Assembly: GCA_949358305.1 (NCBI GenBank)
Contig: OX442323.1
Span: 4,030,001 to 4,094,000 of the forward strand
Direction of reading: 5' to 3'
DNA from: Strigamia acuminata
Lineage: Eukaryota; Arthropoda; Chilopoda; Geophilomorpha; Linotaeniidae
Length of the DNA stretch: 64,000 bases
A program made the position numbers and the translations under genes. Shown piece by piece: positions 10,176 through 21,900 of the stretch (position 1 is the stretch's first letter; each line of letters opens with the position of its first letter). Under the pieces are notes generated by a model, which did no database searches, was not told the origin of the DNA, and worked only from the letters and a program-made list of their open reading frames with translations.

Positions 10176-10714
10176 ATGCAGTCGCAAAACTGGCAGAATT
10201 TCGACCAGAACTTCGACCAATTTTGGCAGAACTTCGACCAATTTTGGCAGAATTTCGAGAAAAACTTTGACCAAAACTGGCAGGACTTCCGCCAAAACCG
10301 GCAGAACTTCCGCCAAAACCGGCAGAACTTCTGGCAAAACTTCGGCCAAAACTGGCAGAACTTCTGGCAAAACTTCGGTCAAAACTGGCAGAACAACTGG
10401 CCGAATGGCGGCCAAAACGGGCAGAACGGTGGTCAGAATGGCGGCCAAAACGAGCAGAATGGTGGTCAGAATGGCGGCTAAAACGGGCAGAATGGTGGTC
10501 AGAATGGCGGCCAAAATTGGCAGAATGCTGGCAGAACGGCTGAAAACCTAGAATGCATAATTTGCTTCACGGAAGAGAAAAATACATTATTCTTGCCTTG
10601 CCGCCATGTTACCTGCTGCCATATTTGTAGCGAAAGAGTCTCATGATAGAAGCTACACCTCATTGCCCCACTTGTAGAAATGTTATCGAAAGTACCTTAA
10701 GAATTCACTTGTAA
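10176..10714 (+). pseudogene. RING gene copy 2, disrupted
   Basis: Same start (MQSQNWQNFDQ) and same RING as the gene at 1619-2449, with fewer repeat units. Two lesions are visible: a CAA-to-TAA change at 10479-10481 in the repeat tract, and a 2-nt insertion (gagTCtcatg versus gagtcatg) in the RING, which brings a stop before the last cysteine pair. A truncated Q/N-rich protein of 101 aa could still be made; the RING activity cannot. Confidence 0.8.
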
Positions 10715-11884
10715 AATAAAATTTCTGCCATAATTAACTCCCTTTTGTAAATGTATTAACAATGATTAAAACATATGAATAACAATTTGTGTATGGCCCC
10801 TCGGTTTTTTTTTGTGAAGATGTTTATAAAAACAAATAAAATACAGTTTATCGTTATATTGTTTTGCACTTAATCGGTGTAGATACCATCATTTAGGACA
10901 GTTTACATACTCGTTATTCTGATTTTCTTTCCTTTCTTTCCTTTAGGAATAGATTCTTTACATTTGCATCTACGAAATAAAAAGAAAAGTTTAAAATATA
11001 TTGCTTAAAAATTAAATTCTGCTTACTGCCTACGACTGACTACGGAGCGGAATCTTAGCCACCAAGTCTTTGATTTTAACAGCTAACATTACAAAATATT
11101 GCATATTACAAAATGCAGTTTTAAACTTTTTTAAATCTTCTATTTGTCTCATTTTATCAAAGCACTTCTGGTTAAATATGAACGCCTCATTTTCATAAAT
11201 AAAATACTAAAATGTAAGAAAAATTCAAAAATGATTAACATTTGCTTTATTTTCCACAAAAAAAATACCACACAACAAAATACATGACAGGATGTTCGCG
11301 AAAAGAGGACGTTTTTATTTAGCGATTATTTTACTCTTTCATCCAGTGTGGCAGAGTAAATAAACAATAATTGAAAATAAAAAGAAGAAAAAATATTAAG
11401 GAAGATTAAAACGGTTTATAGACTCTAACGGAAGACGGGCTGTTGCAAATTTCCATCAAGTGTTAAATCATCGTTTGTGCAGGTGTTCATAGTAGCTTGG
11501 ACGTTAGATGCTCGTATGGTGACGCTTGTTATTTCTATGATTTATATCTATAATTTAACACTTGATGGAAATTTGCAATAGCCAGTCTTTCGACATGTTT
11601 CAACGCGATGGACGATGGACACGAGGCATGTGCCGCTGAATTATTTTTTTTTTCTGTTTAAGATCAAATGTTTCGATCTAAAACTGGAATATATTTTTTA
11701 AAATTTATTTTTAATCAATAATTATCGCTATCATCGTCATTTGTAGTTTGTTGATAACACTGTTCGTTGCGACATCTAGTAGTGGAAATCGTTAGCTATA
11801 TTTTAAAATTACTTTAGGCGCGAAGGTTTAAAAATTGAAAAATGTGTACAGTTCTATAGGTATTTGAAAAAATAATTGATCCGT
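10715..11884. other. RING-duplicate 3' flank and an inverted-repeat relic
   Basis: 10740-11270 parallels the 3' flank of RING copy 1, including a decayed exon pair near 10940-11060 that has lost its ATG. At about 11447-11475 and 11556-11590 is an inverted repeat (core 'ttgcaaatttccatcaagtg') around a 100-nt centre, probably a small foldback element related to that at 44640-45036. 11690-11880 is hendecad-unit spacer, into which the gypsy element is inserted. Confidence 0.45.
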
Positions 11885-12702
11885 TGTGGTGACCCCGCGG
11901 GTGGTCGTCCCTCCAGTGGACGCCATCCGCATGAGTCACTAAGAAAGGTCAGTTCCCTCGCGCTGGCTCCGCCTTCCCCCCCTGGGAAGCGCGTGCCCCG
12001 AGGGGGTGAGGTGATGCGTGGACGGCCCCCATTGGCCGAGCCAGGCCCCTCACCCTGGCCTATATCAGGTAGAGTTTCGCGCCCTAAAAACAGAACTTAC
12101 AAAAACGACACCAAGAACACAGCAACTACCTCACCGTCAGGCCAACTCCACCAAAAGTTAGGATTGATCGAGGACCGCTGATTCCAGTGCAACTGTAACT
12201 CTCACGAATTTACACTGTGCGTTTATTTCCCGCGAAAGCAGGAAAATAACCCTTGTGAATTCACACCGAATAACCGACCCACGGTTATTCCACCACTAAA
12301 GTGTCCGAGTGCCCTGTAAGAAACTCCCCGTTTCTGGACGGAGCCTTGCGACGCTAAAACCAACCCCTAGACAACAGGCACGGATAGAAGACTCGAAAGA
12401 GCATTCCACCGCGTCCGTGAACGACGAATCCGTGACGAATTTACGACAACTCGAGACGCCGCCTTTGTTCCGCCGACCACGCGGAACCGACGACGCCATC
12501 TTGAGAAACCCTTTGTTCGACTCTGACCAAGTCGACTCTAGTTTTATACTGAGTGTATTTTAAGGCTTACGCCTATTGAATAAACCTGTTTGTTCATTTA
12601 CATATACTTAGTATTCATTTGGGTAATTTACATATTTAGTAGAATCACAGGTAAAGTAATACACGTTAGCTCATTAAACCTATCACCAGGTAGGACGCGA
12701 CA
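11885..12702 (+). repeat. Gypsy 5' LTR
   Basis: 818 bp, TG...CA. Contains a TATA-like 'cctatatcag' in the first third and AATAAA near 12578. Confidence 0.95.
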
Positions 12703-12704
12703 CG

Positions 12705-12722
12705 TGGGGGCCTGGCCGGGAT
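12705..12722 (+). other. Gypsy primer-binding site, tRNA-Pro-like
   Basis: tgggggcctggccgggat starts two bases after the LTR. It matches the classical tRNA-Pro primer site of retroviruses at 15 of 18 positions, including TGGGGG and CCGGGAT. Exact primer assignment would need the host tRNA set. Confidence 0.6.
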
Positions 12723-12798
12723 TTAGAAATAAATCTCAACTGAACTTGTGATCTCTCATTTAATATAATAACCCAAATCGAAGAATTTACTCAAAGAA

Positions 12799-15700
12799 AT
12801 GTCAGACCAAGATGAACAATCCGCGTCTGATAACGAGCGACCTACGCTCGAAAAGGGAAAACGGACCTCCGACTATAACTTAAGGTCGGGTGGCCCGGTT
12901 CCCGAACAATCCGCGAAGCCGAAAGCCCGAGCGAATCGGAGGAAAGCAAAGGCGCAGAAAGAGGAAGCAGCTGCTTCGCTCGAGGCCCTAACCGAGCCCG
13001 AGCGAGAGCCGCTCTCCTCAGATATGCCCTTTGTCGAAGATACCGATACGGAAGTCCTAGAAAATCAAGAAGAAATTCGCGATACAACGACAGGACGAGT
13101 GCCGATACTGGTAGCCGAGGAGAAGACGGAAACTCCGAGGCGAACAACCACAGTCGACAGCAACCCATCACCAGCACAAAGCCACCATTCGGCCCCCTTA
13201 AATGAAACGCCGGCGAGAAACACGGGCGGGACCCCGATGGCCTCCCGTGCCTCGGCGAGACCTGCCCCTGTTTCCCCCGAGGTAGCCCATTTAATTCATC
13301 TATCGCAACAAGCAGCCCGACTGAAAGCAGTAACCGATATTCCGCCGGGAACGTCAGTTTGGGACTCGATTACTATACTCACTAAAGCGATTTGCGCAGC
13401 ACAGGCCCCGACGCCAGTCGCAAGACCAGCGGCGGAGACGCCTGTAGCACAAGAAACGCCGAGTGACGTAGGTAACTTCGTGCCCGACCCTCACAAAGCC
13501 CTTCACGAATCTCGGGAGAAAGCCCGAGAAGAATCGAGGCAGGAAACGATAAATCGTCAGCGTAGAGTAAGCGCTGAGAGGAGAGGACTTTGGAGCGAAG
13601 AAGAAGAAAGATTACGGCAAGAATGGGACGCCACCGTCGAGGGAAGACATAAAGAGGCTCAAGACTACGAAGACCAATTTCGAGCTCTCCTGGCCCAGAG
13701 AAAGGCCGAAAAGCTGCAGAAACTCCGAGAGGAAGCTCTACTGCAACACCGAAAATGGGAAGAACAGTACCATGAAAGAATGAAAGCCGAAAAAGCAAGG
13801 AGAGAAAAGGAGCAATTTCTTCGAGAAAAGGAAGAGTGGGAGCGGTACAGATGGACCGACGAGTACCAAGCTAAGAAAAAAGCGATAATTGACGAGCAAA
13901 AACGATGGGAAGCCGAAAACTGGGAAAAGGAAACAGAGAAATTCCAAAGAGAGTACGAGCCGGACGTTTCGGAGAGGAATAAAAAAGAGAATCCGGAAAC
14001 GGACAAAGAGCCCACCAGTGGTTCCAACGCCGAAACAAAAAAGAGGAAGTCACAGGAAGACGACCAACCGGATAGAAAATCCAGAAACCGTAACCCCTCG
14101 AAACGATCCGAAAGAAGCGCCGCAATCGACGCGTTGCTTAACAAAAAGAACGCGAATAAGGACCGCGAGCGCCCAGGAAGCGAAGAAAATAAATGGCATT
14201 CTTTTTACGGGAGCAGCGACGAAAAGGAGCCGCCGCCCTCCGGAGGCTCGAAGAAATCACGGGATGGCGAAGAAGCCCCCCCGAAGGGACCAAGAGATCA
14301 CCCACAAGGCGACCCTTCCGACCCCTCTGATTCATCGGACGACGACGACCAAAGTCGACCGTCATCCGGATCGCACCGAGAGAGCCGCGGCAGCAACCAG
14401 CACCATTCGGACCGACCGAATGCCTCCAACCGATCTTCGCACAGCTCTCGCCCTTCCATACAGGAGGGGAATTTCCAGGACTCTGCCGGCCGACAATATA
14501 CAATGGCTGAACTGGGTCGTGCCTTATTGAACTCTTTCCGGAAGGAAGGAATCGACTTAGGCCACCCCGGAGATGAACATAACCGCGCCGGTGAAAGGGT
14601 CAAACGCAAATATGGCGTGCGTAACGAACCCGCTGCCGAGGCCACGGGTAACATCCGCTGGCAACACTACGTGCAGACACGATTCGACGGTTCGTGGAAA
14701 GCGGGGGACCGCTTCCTCGACGAAGTCATGAGAATTAAGAAAGCTACAAAGGCGACCGTCGCCGATATGCTTACACACGGCCTAGTGGAGTTAACCACCG
14801 GATCAGCCCGCGAGTGGTACCAAGGACTGAAAAATCCGACCTGGGACGATTTTCTCGTCCGTTTCGACCTCCGATACGGCGAGACGCCAGACGAGATCAG
14901 CAATAAATTGCGTGGCCTCCGCCAAGCCCCAGGCGAAACACTCGCCGATTATGACCCCCGAGCGAAATTACTCTTCGCCCGAGCGCCGTACGAAATTAAC
15001 CCTGCCGGGTTTACGATGATTTTCTATGGGGGATTGTCCGCACATTCACAACGAATATTGCTGGACATGCGTGCTCCCCGCACTGGCAACTATCGGGATG
15101 TCAGTAATTATCTCCTAACCAATACACTGGAGATAGAACAAAGGTACTACGCCTCGCTGCCACCCGAAGAGGCGGAAGCCCACGAAAAGCGACTGATCAC
15201 CAGCGCCGAACGCCATAAAGCTTCCGAGAAACTAATGAGACCGAGCGAATACCTCAGCGGCATAATGAGCCTCACTGAGGCGTCTTCGGGACGGACGTTG
15301 ACCCCAAAAACCGGTATAACGCTCCCAAGCAACCCGATTGCTGCCCCGAAGAAAGCCCCGACGACTACGGCGATGCAGGTGACCTCGACTGACTTAGCCA
15401 CCTCGGCAAAAGCGGAAGAAGCGTCACCTCCCGCGGCGGTCGCCGAGCCGATAGAAGAATCAACCGATGAAGAAGACCTGCACGAACACCTCGAGAACTT
15501 ATCGACGGGGTGCGACGAGCAAGGTCCATACCTTCATCACGCGCACCGAGCGCTAGCCATCACCCAATTCAGAGCTCACGCCCGCGCAGCCAAAGAAAAA
15601 GGGGCGCCGGGCCCCAAAAGACGGTTCCCAACAGCATTCGTCCCGAAAAAACCGGGTTTCACACCCACGGGCGACAAAAGCAATATTAAATGCTACAGCT

Positions 15701-15843
15701 GTGGGGAATACGGCCATTATTCCGACAAATGCGAAAAAACGGCCAAAATCACTAGCGAGACACAGACTATGATGAAGATGATGGCCGAGTTAAATATCGC
15801 CCTGGCAAAAAACTGCCAGGCGCAGGCGTCGTCGAAGAAATAG
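12799..15843 (+). CDS. gag: Gypsy gag polyprotein
   Basis: 1014 aa, start ATG at 12799. Residues 1-230 are charged and low complexity. About 240-390 is a Glu/Lys/Arg-rich coiled coil with repeated WE and RRE runs; about 390-590 is Ser/Pro/Asp-rich and disordered. About 615-780 is the retrotransposon capsid-like domain (W-Y-Q-G-L, F-L-V-R-F, L-R-Q-A-P-G-E). A CCHC zinc knuckle, CYSCGEYGHYSDKC, lies near residue 960. Most gypsy gags are much shorter; the long charged N-terminal extension is unusual. The stop TAG at 15841-15843 lies in the loop of the frameshift hairpin. Confidence 0.9.
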   Translation: MSDQDEQSASDNERPTLEKGKRTSDYNLRSGGPVPEQSAKPKARANRRKAKAQKEEAAASLEALTEPEREPLSSDMPFVEDTDTEVLENQEEIRDTTTGRVPILVAEEKTETPRRTTTVDSNPSPAQSHHSAPLNETPARNTGGTPMASRASARPAPVSPEVAHLIHLSQQAARLKAVTDIPPGTSVWDSITILTKAICAAQAPTPVARPAAETPVAQETPSDVGNFVPDPHKALHESREKAREESRQETINRQRRVSAERRGLWSEEEERLRQEWDATVEGRHKEAQDYEDQFRALLAQRKAEKLQKLREEALLQHRKWEEQYHERMKAEKARREKEQFLREKEEWERYRWTDEYQAKKKAIIDEQKRWEAENWEKETEKFQREYEPDVSERNKKENPETDKEPTSGSNAETKKRKSQEDDQPDRKSRNRNPSKRSERSAAIDALLNKKNANKDRERPGSEENKWHSFYGSSDEKEPPPSGGSKKSRDGEEAPPKGPRDHPQGDPSDPSDSSDDDDQSRPSSGSHRESRGSNQHHSDRPNASNRSSHSSRPSIQEGNFQDSAGRQYTMAELGRALLNSFRKEGIDLGHPGDEHNRAGERVKRKYGVRNEPAAEATGNIRWQHYVQTRFDGSWKAGDRFLDEVMRIKKATKATVADMLTHGLVELTTGSAREWYQGLKNPTWDDFLVRFDLRYGETPDEISNKLRGLRQAPGETLADYDPRAKLLFARAPYEINPAGFTMIFYGGLSAHSQRILLDMRAPRTGNYRDVSNYLLTNTLEIEQRYYASLPPEEAEAHEKRLITSAERHKASEKLMRPSEYLSGIMSLTEASSGRTLTPKTGITLPSNPIAAPKKAPTTTAMQVTSTDLATSAKAEEASPPAAVAEPIEESTDEEDLHEHLENLSTGCDEQGPYLHHAHRALAITQFRAHARAAKEKGAPGPKRRFPTAFVPKKPGFTPTGDKSNIKCYSCGEYGHYSDKCEKTAKITSETQTMMKMMAELNIALAKNCQAQASSKK

Positions 15844-15860
15844 AATCGACTTCGTCTGCG
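15807..15860 (+). promoter_or_regulatory. Programmed -1 ribosomal frameshift signal between gag and pol
   Basis: The heptamer A AAA AAC (15807-15813) sits in the correct gag register (gcA AAA AAC). After a 7-nt spacer comes a hairpin: arms 15821-15834 and 15847-15860, eight pairs, two mismatches and four pairs, loop 12 nt. The -1 frame is open from 15813 through the protease, while gag ends at 15843. Slippery site, spacer, stem and open target frame are all in place. Confidence 0.85.
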
Positions 15861-16487
15861 AAAGCCGAGGAAATAACAAGGAAAAAGAAATTCCATACCG
15901 GACCTGCCGGTCGCGCCATACTTGATGCGCAAGTTAAAGACCGAGCTCAATCCGCACCGGAGAAGGAAGAAAAAGTGACGCTGAGAGGCATGCAAGTGAG
16001 GACGGAGAGCAAGACAGACGGCGATTGGGCCGAACTCCCGTTTGACTTAGACGTCGTACCGCAAAAATTGCGAGTATTTCACTGCAATGTCTCGAAGTCA
16101 CATTGCGAGACGCTCTGCATGTTGCCAGTGACGATAGAAAACCAAAAGTTACTGGGACTGCTGGATTCCGGAGCGGATCGTTCTTTCATATCCGAAGATC
16201 TAGTCGAGAGCCTAGACATCGAAGATAAAATGATGAAAGTGAACGAGAATGTGGAATTACTCACGGCTAATGGCTATGTAAAGCCAAGAGGCGTAATAAA
16301 AATTACCATCGATTGGAGGGGAGGGAACCTATCCCACCCCTTCTTGGTGCTGCCATCCCATGACAAGGTGTTCCTCCTCGGAATCGACATCATGGCTAAA
16401 CTAAAAATACAGCCAAATCCGATAACGAGATCGTGGAATTGGATAAGCCCCGAAGGTGAAAGGCCCATTCCAGTAGTACCCCAAAAA
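15813..16487 (+). pseudogene. pol: Gypsy pol, first part: linker and aspartic protease
   Basis: Entered by -1 frameshift; no ATG is needed. About 110 residues of linker precede a retroviral-type aspartic protease with the active-site motif DSGAD near 16150 and a later LGIDIM segment. The frame is interrupted at 16488, where the copia LTR begins, and runs into a stop inside that LTR at 16607. Before the insertion this part was continuous with the RT-integrase part at 18901-22362; reading frames on the two sides agree once the insert and one 5-bp duplication are discounted. Confidence 0.85.
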
Positions 16488-17048
16488 TGTTGGTCTAAAC
16501 GACCATTTTATATGTCGATGAGACATAGAATCTTATTATGTTACATTCTAATCATTTATTCCGATATTTATTTTATATCAAATCCCAATTGTCTTTATAT
16601 AATTTGATATAATGATTTAATGTTTATTTACACCTCAAATAGCTTATTTCCAATGTTTACAATTGTATTTGATTTTTAAGCATGGAGTATCATGCTTCAT
16701 TTAGCCACAATGTTTAATTCCTTTTATTTTTATGTCATGTGTTTACAATTACCGACACAAGGTGTCGCAATGTACATTTTTCCACTTGTCAACATGGCGC
16801 CCACCTCGAGAGCGAGCTGCTCCGCCATTTTTCATTAATTCTGGACTCAATTGTTAAGTATGTTATTATTAAACCTTATTTTATAGTTTTAACAAGTGTT
16901 AAGTCTTGTCTTTTCGGCATATAAGCGCTTTCTGCGCGGCCGTCGTTCGTTTCCTTGCAAAACGTCGCCGACACGTTCGTGCGTGCAGCACGACGCCATC
17001 TTGGCGATAATTCGCTTCCACGTTTCGGTTCACGCCGAATTTGCGCCG
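16488..17048 (+). repeat. Copia left LTR, 3'-truncated
   Basis: 561 of 576 bp present compared with the right LTR; the last 15 bp are removed by the internal deletion. Confidence 0.9.
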
Positions 17049-18100
17049 GGAGGGAATGGTACGAAAAGTTGGATGGAACGCTTCGAGCTCTCGGTTTTCG
17101 GAAGATGCCCGCGTGCAATTGTGTGTACATTTACGGCAATTGTGCCGTTATGTTGGTGTATGTCGATGACATCGTACTGTTCTACGCTTCCGACACCGTG
17201 TTAACCCGAATCATCCAACTTATCTCGTCCAAATTCGACATAGTTAATCTTGGTCCCATCACGAGACTATTGGGCGTCGAGTTCATTCGAGACGCTGGTC
17301 GAACCTTCATCACGCAACGCGCCTACATTGCAAAGCTCGTTAAGAAGTTCGAGGTCTCTATCAATCGCCTCGTGAAGGTCCCCGTCACACCCGGGACAAC
17401 GCTCGTGAAGGGGTCAATCGAAAATCTACCGGACTTTCCTTACCGATCTCTCATCGGTTCACTTTTATTCCTCGCGTCGAGAACACGCCCCGACATCTTA
17501 TTTTCGGTTATTTCGCTAAGCCAATTCAACACCTGTTACGACAAGACGCATATCCGAGCCCTCCTCCAAGTTCTTCAATATGTGGCCAACACTATCGACT
17601 ATCGTATCGAGCTTTCGGGCTGTAATTCTAGCCAACTGTGGGCTTTTACGGATGCGTCATGGGCGAGCGAAGCAGCCACGTCTCTAAGTTTCGGCGGCTA
17701 TATCAATTTTATCGGAAATGTGCCAATTGGCTGGTCGTGCCGAAAACAATCAACGGTTGCATGTTCCACCATGGAAGCAGAATTTATCGCCCTGGTGGAA
17801 TGTGTGAAGGAATCCTTCTGGCTCGACAACATTTACACCGAATTTCCGATTCTCGACAGGCAATCCCGACCGATCATCTATTCCGACGCTCTCGCGGCTA
17901 TCCAGTTTACTTCGAATGACGTGGAAAATTCAAAGACCAAGCATATCCGCGTCAAGTATCATTGGCTACGAGAGTGGTATACGGCGGGATGTTTCGATCT
18001 TCACAAAGTATCCGGTGAACAGAACGTTGCGGACATATTTACCAAATGGCTTAGTTCCGAACGTTTGAAGTCGTTAATCTCCAAGATTTTCCGACTCTGA
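17049..18100 (+). pseudogene. Copia RT (C-terminal part) and RNase H
   Basis: 350 codons from the deletion joint to the stop at 18098-18100. Carries the RT catalytic YVDD (LVYVDDIVLF), the following LGVEF segment, the copia RNase H motifs FTDASWAS and STMEAEF, and the C-terminal ADIFTK motif. The N-terminal half of RT is missing. Reading can continue from the LTR in frame, but there is no meaningful start. Confidence 0.9.
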
Positions 18101-18319
18101 TTTCACCGTGACTTTCTCGTGACATTCTTTAGTTATTACCCGACATCGAGGATCATCGAGTTCCAGTGGGAATATTCGGGCTTCCGTAGTGTTCTTCAAT
18201 AACAGTACCCGGCTCGATGATTCGACTTTATTATTTTCTCTTTTTCAATCTATTATACACTGTAATTCCAGTATCCGTTTATTATTTCCCCTGATCCTAT
18301 TTCCATCGAAAGGGGGAAT

Positions 18320-18895
18320 TGTTGGTCTAAACGACCATTTTATATGTCGATGAGACATAGAATCTTATTATGTTACATTCTAATCATTTATTCCGATATT
18401 TATTTTATATCAAATCCCAATTGTCTTTATATAATTTGATATAATGATTTAATGTTTATTTACACCTCAAATAGCTTATTTCCAATGTTTACAATTGTAT
18501 TTGATTTTTAAGCATGGAGTATCATGCTTCATTTAGCCACAATGTTTAATTCCTTTTATTTTTATGTCATGTGTTTACAATTACCGACACAAGGTGTCGC
18601 AATGTACATTTTTCCACTTGTCAACATGGCGCCCACCTCGAGAGCGAGCTGCTCCGCCATTTTTCATTAATTCTGGACTCAATTGTTAAGTATGTTATTA
18701 TTAAACCTTATTTTATAGTTTTAACAAGTGTTAAGTCTTGTCTTTTCGGCATATAAGCGCTTTCTGCGCGGCCGTCGTTCGTTTCCTTGCAAAACGTCGC
18801 CGACACGTTCGTGCGTGCAGCACGACGCCATCTTGGCGATAATTCGCTTCCACGTTTCGGTTCACGCCGAATTTGCGCCGCTCTCCTCTGCTACA
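18320..18895 (+). repeat. Copia right LTR
   Basis: 576 bp, TG...CA, matching the left LTR without visible difference over the shared 561 bp. Confidence 0.92.
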
Positions 18896-18900
18896 AAAAA

Positions 18901-21900
18901 TTACTGGACGAGGCCCAAGAGAAGGAGGAATACGAGAGAGGACTGCGAAAATTCGTACAGGACTACGATTTCGTAGCCTTCGCTCTGGAACTGCAAAGAA
19001 GCAACATGGTGGACACATTGGTCGAGAAAGCCGCTCTGCAAGTCAACGAAGCGTCATTGCTGAGGCGAATACTTCGTAAGCACGAGCGGATCCTCACCAA
19101 AACGCCCGGAAGGACGACAGAAGCCGTACACGAGATCGAACTAACGACGGACAAACCGATTCGCGTGCCGTACAAGGGAATGAATCCCCAAAAACGGGAC
19201 ATAGTAACCCAGATGTGTCAAGACATGCTCGATAAAGGCATCGTCACAGAAGCATTGGGCGAATACGCGATGAGGATCGTCCTAGTAATGCGACCCGGCT
19301 CCGAGCCTCGCTTGTGTATCGACTACCGCCCGCTCAATGCAATAACGGTGATAGATCCGATACAGATGCCCTCCATCGAAGCGATTCTCCGAGAGCTGGC
19401 TCCATTTAATTGGGTAACCACCATGGACCTATCAAAAGGGTACTGGCAGGTCGAACTCCGACCAGAAGATAAGCTAAAGACAGCGTTTTACTCGCCTATA
19501 GGGCGATTAATGTTCAACGTAATGCCATTCGGACTAGTGAACGCACCAAGCACATTTCAAAAGTTAATCGAAAGCGTCCTCGGAGACATGTTACATGATT
19601 TCGTATGGGCTTATCTCGACGATATCATTATTGCGTCAGACACTTTTGAGGAACACATAGAGCACATAGACCGAGTGGTCTCCCGTTTAGCCAAAGCTGG
19701 ACTCCATGTCCACCCCGGAAAGAGCAGGTTCTGTAGAAAAGAACTTGCCTTCCTAGGCTATCGAATCGGAGTTGAAGGGATCGCCATTGATCCCGAAAAA
19801 GTACGAGCAATAAACGGATTCCCGGCACCCGAAGATATAAAGGGAGTCCAGAGATTCATGGGGATGATTAATTTTTTCGGCAGACTGCTCCCCAATTTGG
19901 CAGAAGTAGCCGCGCCCGTAACGGACCTCCTGCGAACCGACCGCGAGTTCGCATGGACGGCCGAATGCGAGGCCGCCTTCAGCGCCATAAAACAAATGCT
20001 GGCCGACGTCGACAAAATGCCGCTACCCGATCTAAACCGACCGTTCGTGCTGCATACCGACGCCAGCCGAGTTGGCTTGGGAGCAGCCCTCTTGCAAAAA
20101 CACACGTATAACGGAGTAGAGCAAGAAGTACCCTGTATGTTCATAAGTCGAAAAATACAGGGAGCCGAGAAAAACTACACGGCTACAGAACTGGAGTGCT
20201 TAGCCGTAATATGGGCTGTTCGGAAATTTCGTGACTACCTAGAGTATACGAATTTCGAGGTGCAGACCGATCATCAGGCATTAAGTTGGTTGATGAAGTT
20301 AAAAGAACCATCCGGCAGACTCGCCAGATGGCAACTCGAACTCATGGCATGCGACATCACAATAACATATCGCCCCGGAAAATTCAATCAGGTAGCCGAC
20401 GCTTTATCGCGAGCCCCGGCGTCCGACCCCCATGGTCCGGACGACGACGGCGAAGACGATTCGCGTCTACTTTATTGCCCGACGCCCAGACGAATTTGGC
20501 GCCTCCGTAAAGCGAACGAATTGCCTGTGATGGAACCCGCTGATAAAACTTTCTGTGGTTTCTGGACTCGGACGTACCAGCCAGCTGGAACAACCGACAC
20601 AACCACGGAAACAAAACCTCCGGTCGTCCCAGAGGCCCCAAAAACTCTACTGCGAGCCTTCACGGCCGCAATAGAAAAGAAAACGCAATACGCGCCGCCA
20701 ACAAGACTCGAGTTCATCGAACATCAGGCGACCGACGCCAAATGTCAGATAATGACTCGATTCCTAGAAAAGGGGGAATATCCGGTCGACATGACGAGTC
20801 TTCATCGCAGAAAGCAATTTGCCAAGGAAGCCACCAGCTACCTGATAGACGACGGGTTGCTACTCAAATACCACCCGACGTTTCAGGACGACCTTAGCGG
20901 AGCGGGAAACGCGATAAAAGTGGTGGTGCCTGTCTCGCTACACACCCGATTGCTGTGGCTGATGCACGGGCACCCACTCGCTAGCCACGCCGGCATAGCA
21001 AGAATGTTGTACCGCGTGAAGCAGATATTTTTTTGGCCCGGAGCCCGCCAGAAAATAACGAAATTTATTCGCCACTGCTCCCGGTGCCAAGCATGTCGAC
21101 CTCGTGACAAAGTGGCCAGGAACACAATGTCTCTCGGCCCCTATGCTCCTTTTGACTGTTGGAGTGTTGACTTGATGGGCCCCAAGCCCACAACAAGCAA
21201 CCGCAACATGTATATACTTGTAATTATGGACGTAGCGACCCGTTGGCCCGAGTTGTACGCCCTCGCGAAGCCCTCGGCGGAAAATATCGCCGAGTGTCTT
21301 TACGACGTGGCGCTGCGATTTGGGTTCCCCCGGAAGCTCATTTCCGACAACGGGCCCCAATTCAGGTCCAAAATATACAAGGAGTTCTGCAAGAAATTTA
21401 AGATGGAGATTTCAAACACCTCCACTTATAATCCTCAAACGAACCCCGTAGAAAGGCTAAACAAAGACGTGAAATACGCTTTGACGGTGTTCACCGACGT
21501 ACACAATCGGTGGGATGAGTATCTACGTGAGATAGCTTTCAGCATTCGCTCCACCGTTTCACGAACACGCGACTTCTCACCCGCGTTTCTTAATTTCGCC
21601 CGCGAACTAAGAATGCCGTGGGACCCGCGAGTTGCGGAGACAGTGAATGTACTGGACCCCGCTAACCCACACGAGTACGTATGTCGTTTGGAACAGACGA
21701 TTTCCGACACATATCAGCACCTAATGACTCACATCTTTGACCTACGGGAAAGAGTCGCAGAAAAAGAAGGAGAATTGGAATTCACGAATTTCAAGGTCAA
21801 CGACCTGGTGTGGAAGGAAACACACATATTATCGAATGCTGCGAGGGGCATTGCCGCGGGTCTGGCCGACAAAAGGGACGGACCCTATGTAATTGTGGCA

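Larger units (their letters stand above)
16488..18895 (+). mobile_element. Internally deleted Ty1/copia element nested in gypsy pol
   Basis: Starts TGTTGGTC and ends CTGCTACA, with the 5-bp target duplication aaaaa on both sides (16483-16487, 18896-18900), as expected for copia. The left LTR loses its last 15 bp at 17048 and joins directly to the middle of reverse transcriptase, so gag, protease, integrase and the RT N-terminus are gone. A polypurine tract (aaaggggga, about 18309-18317) precedes the right LTR. The element cannot move on its own. Confidence 0.9.

Noticed and set aside
15975-16607. A separate protease gene starting at 15975
   Set aside because: There is no ATG at that point, and the frame is open upstream to the slippery heptamer. 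It is the pol frame reached by frameshifting.
18787-18895. Copia LTR-derived N-terminus of the downstream gypsy pol ORF
   Set aside because: The first 36 codons of that frame are LTR sequence read by chance and also head the copia fragment at 16955. The true pol sequence starts after the target duplication.
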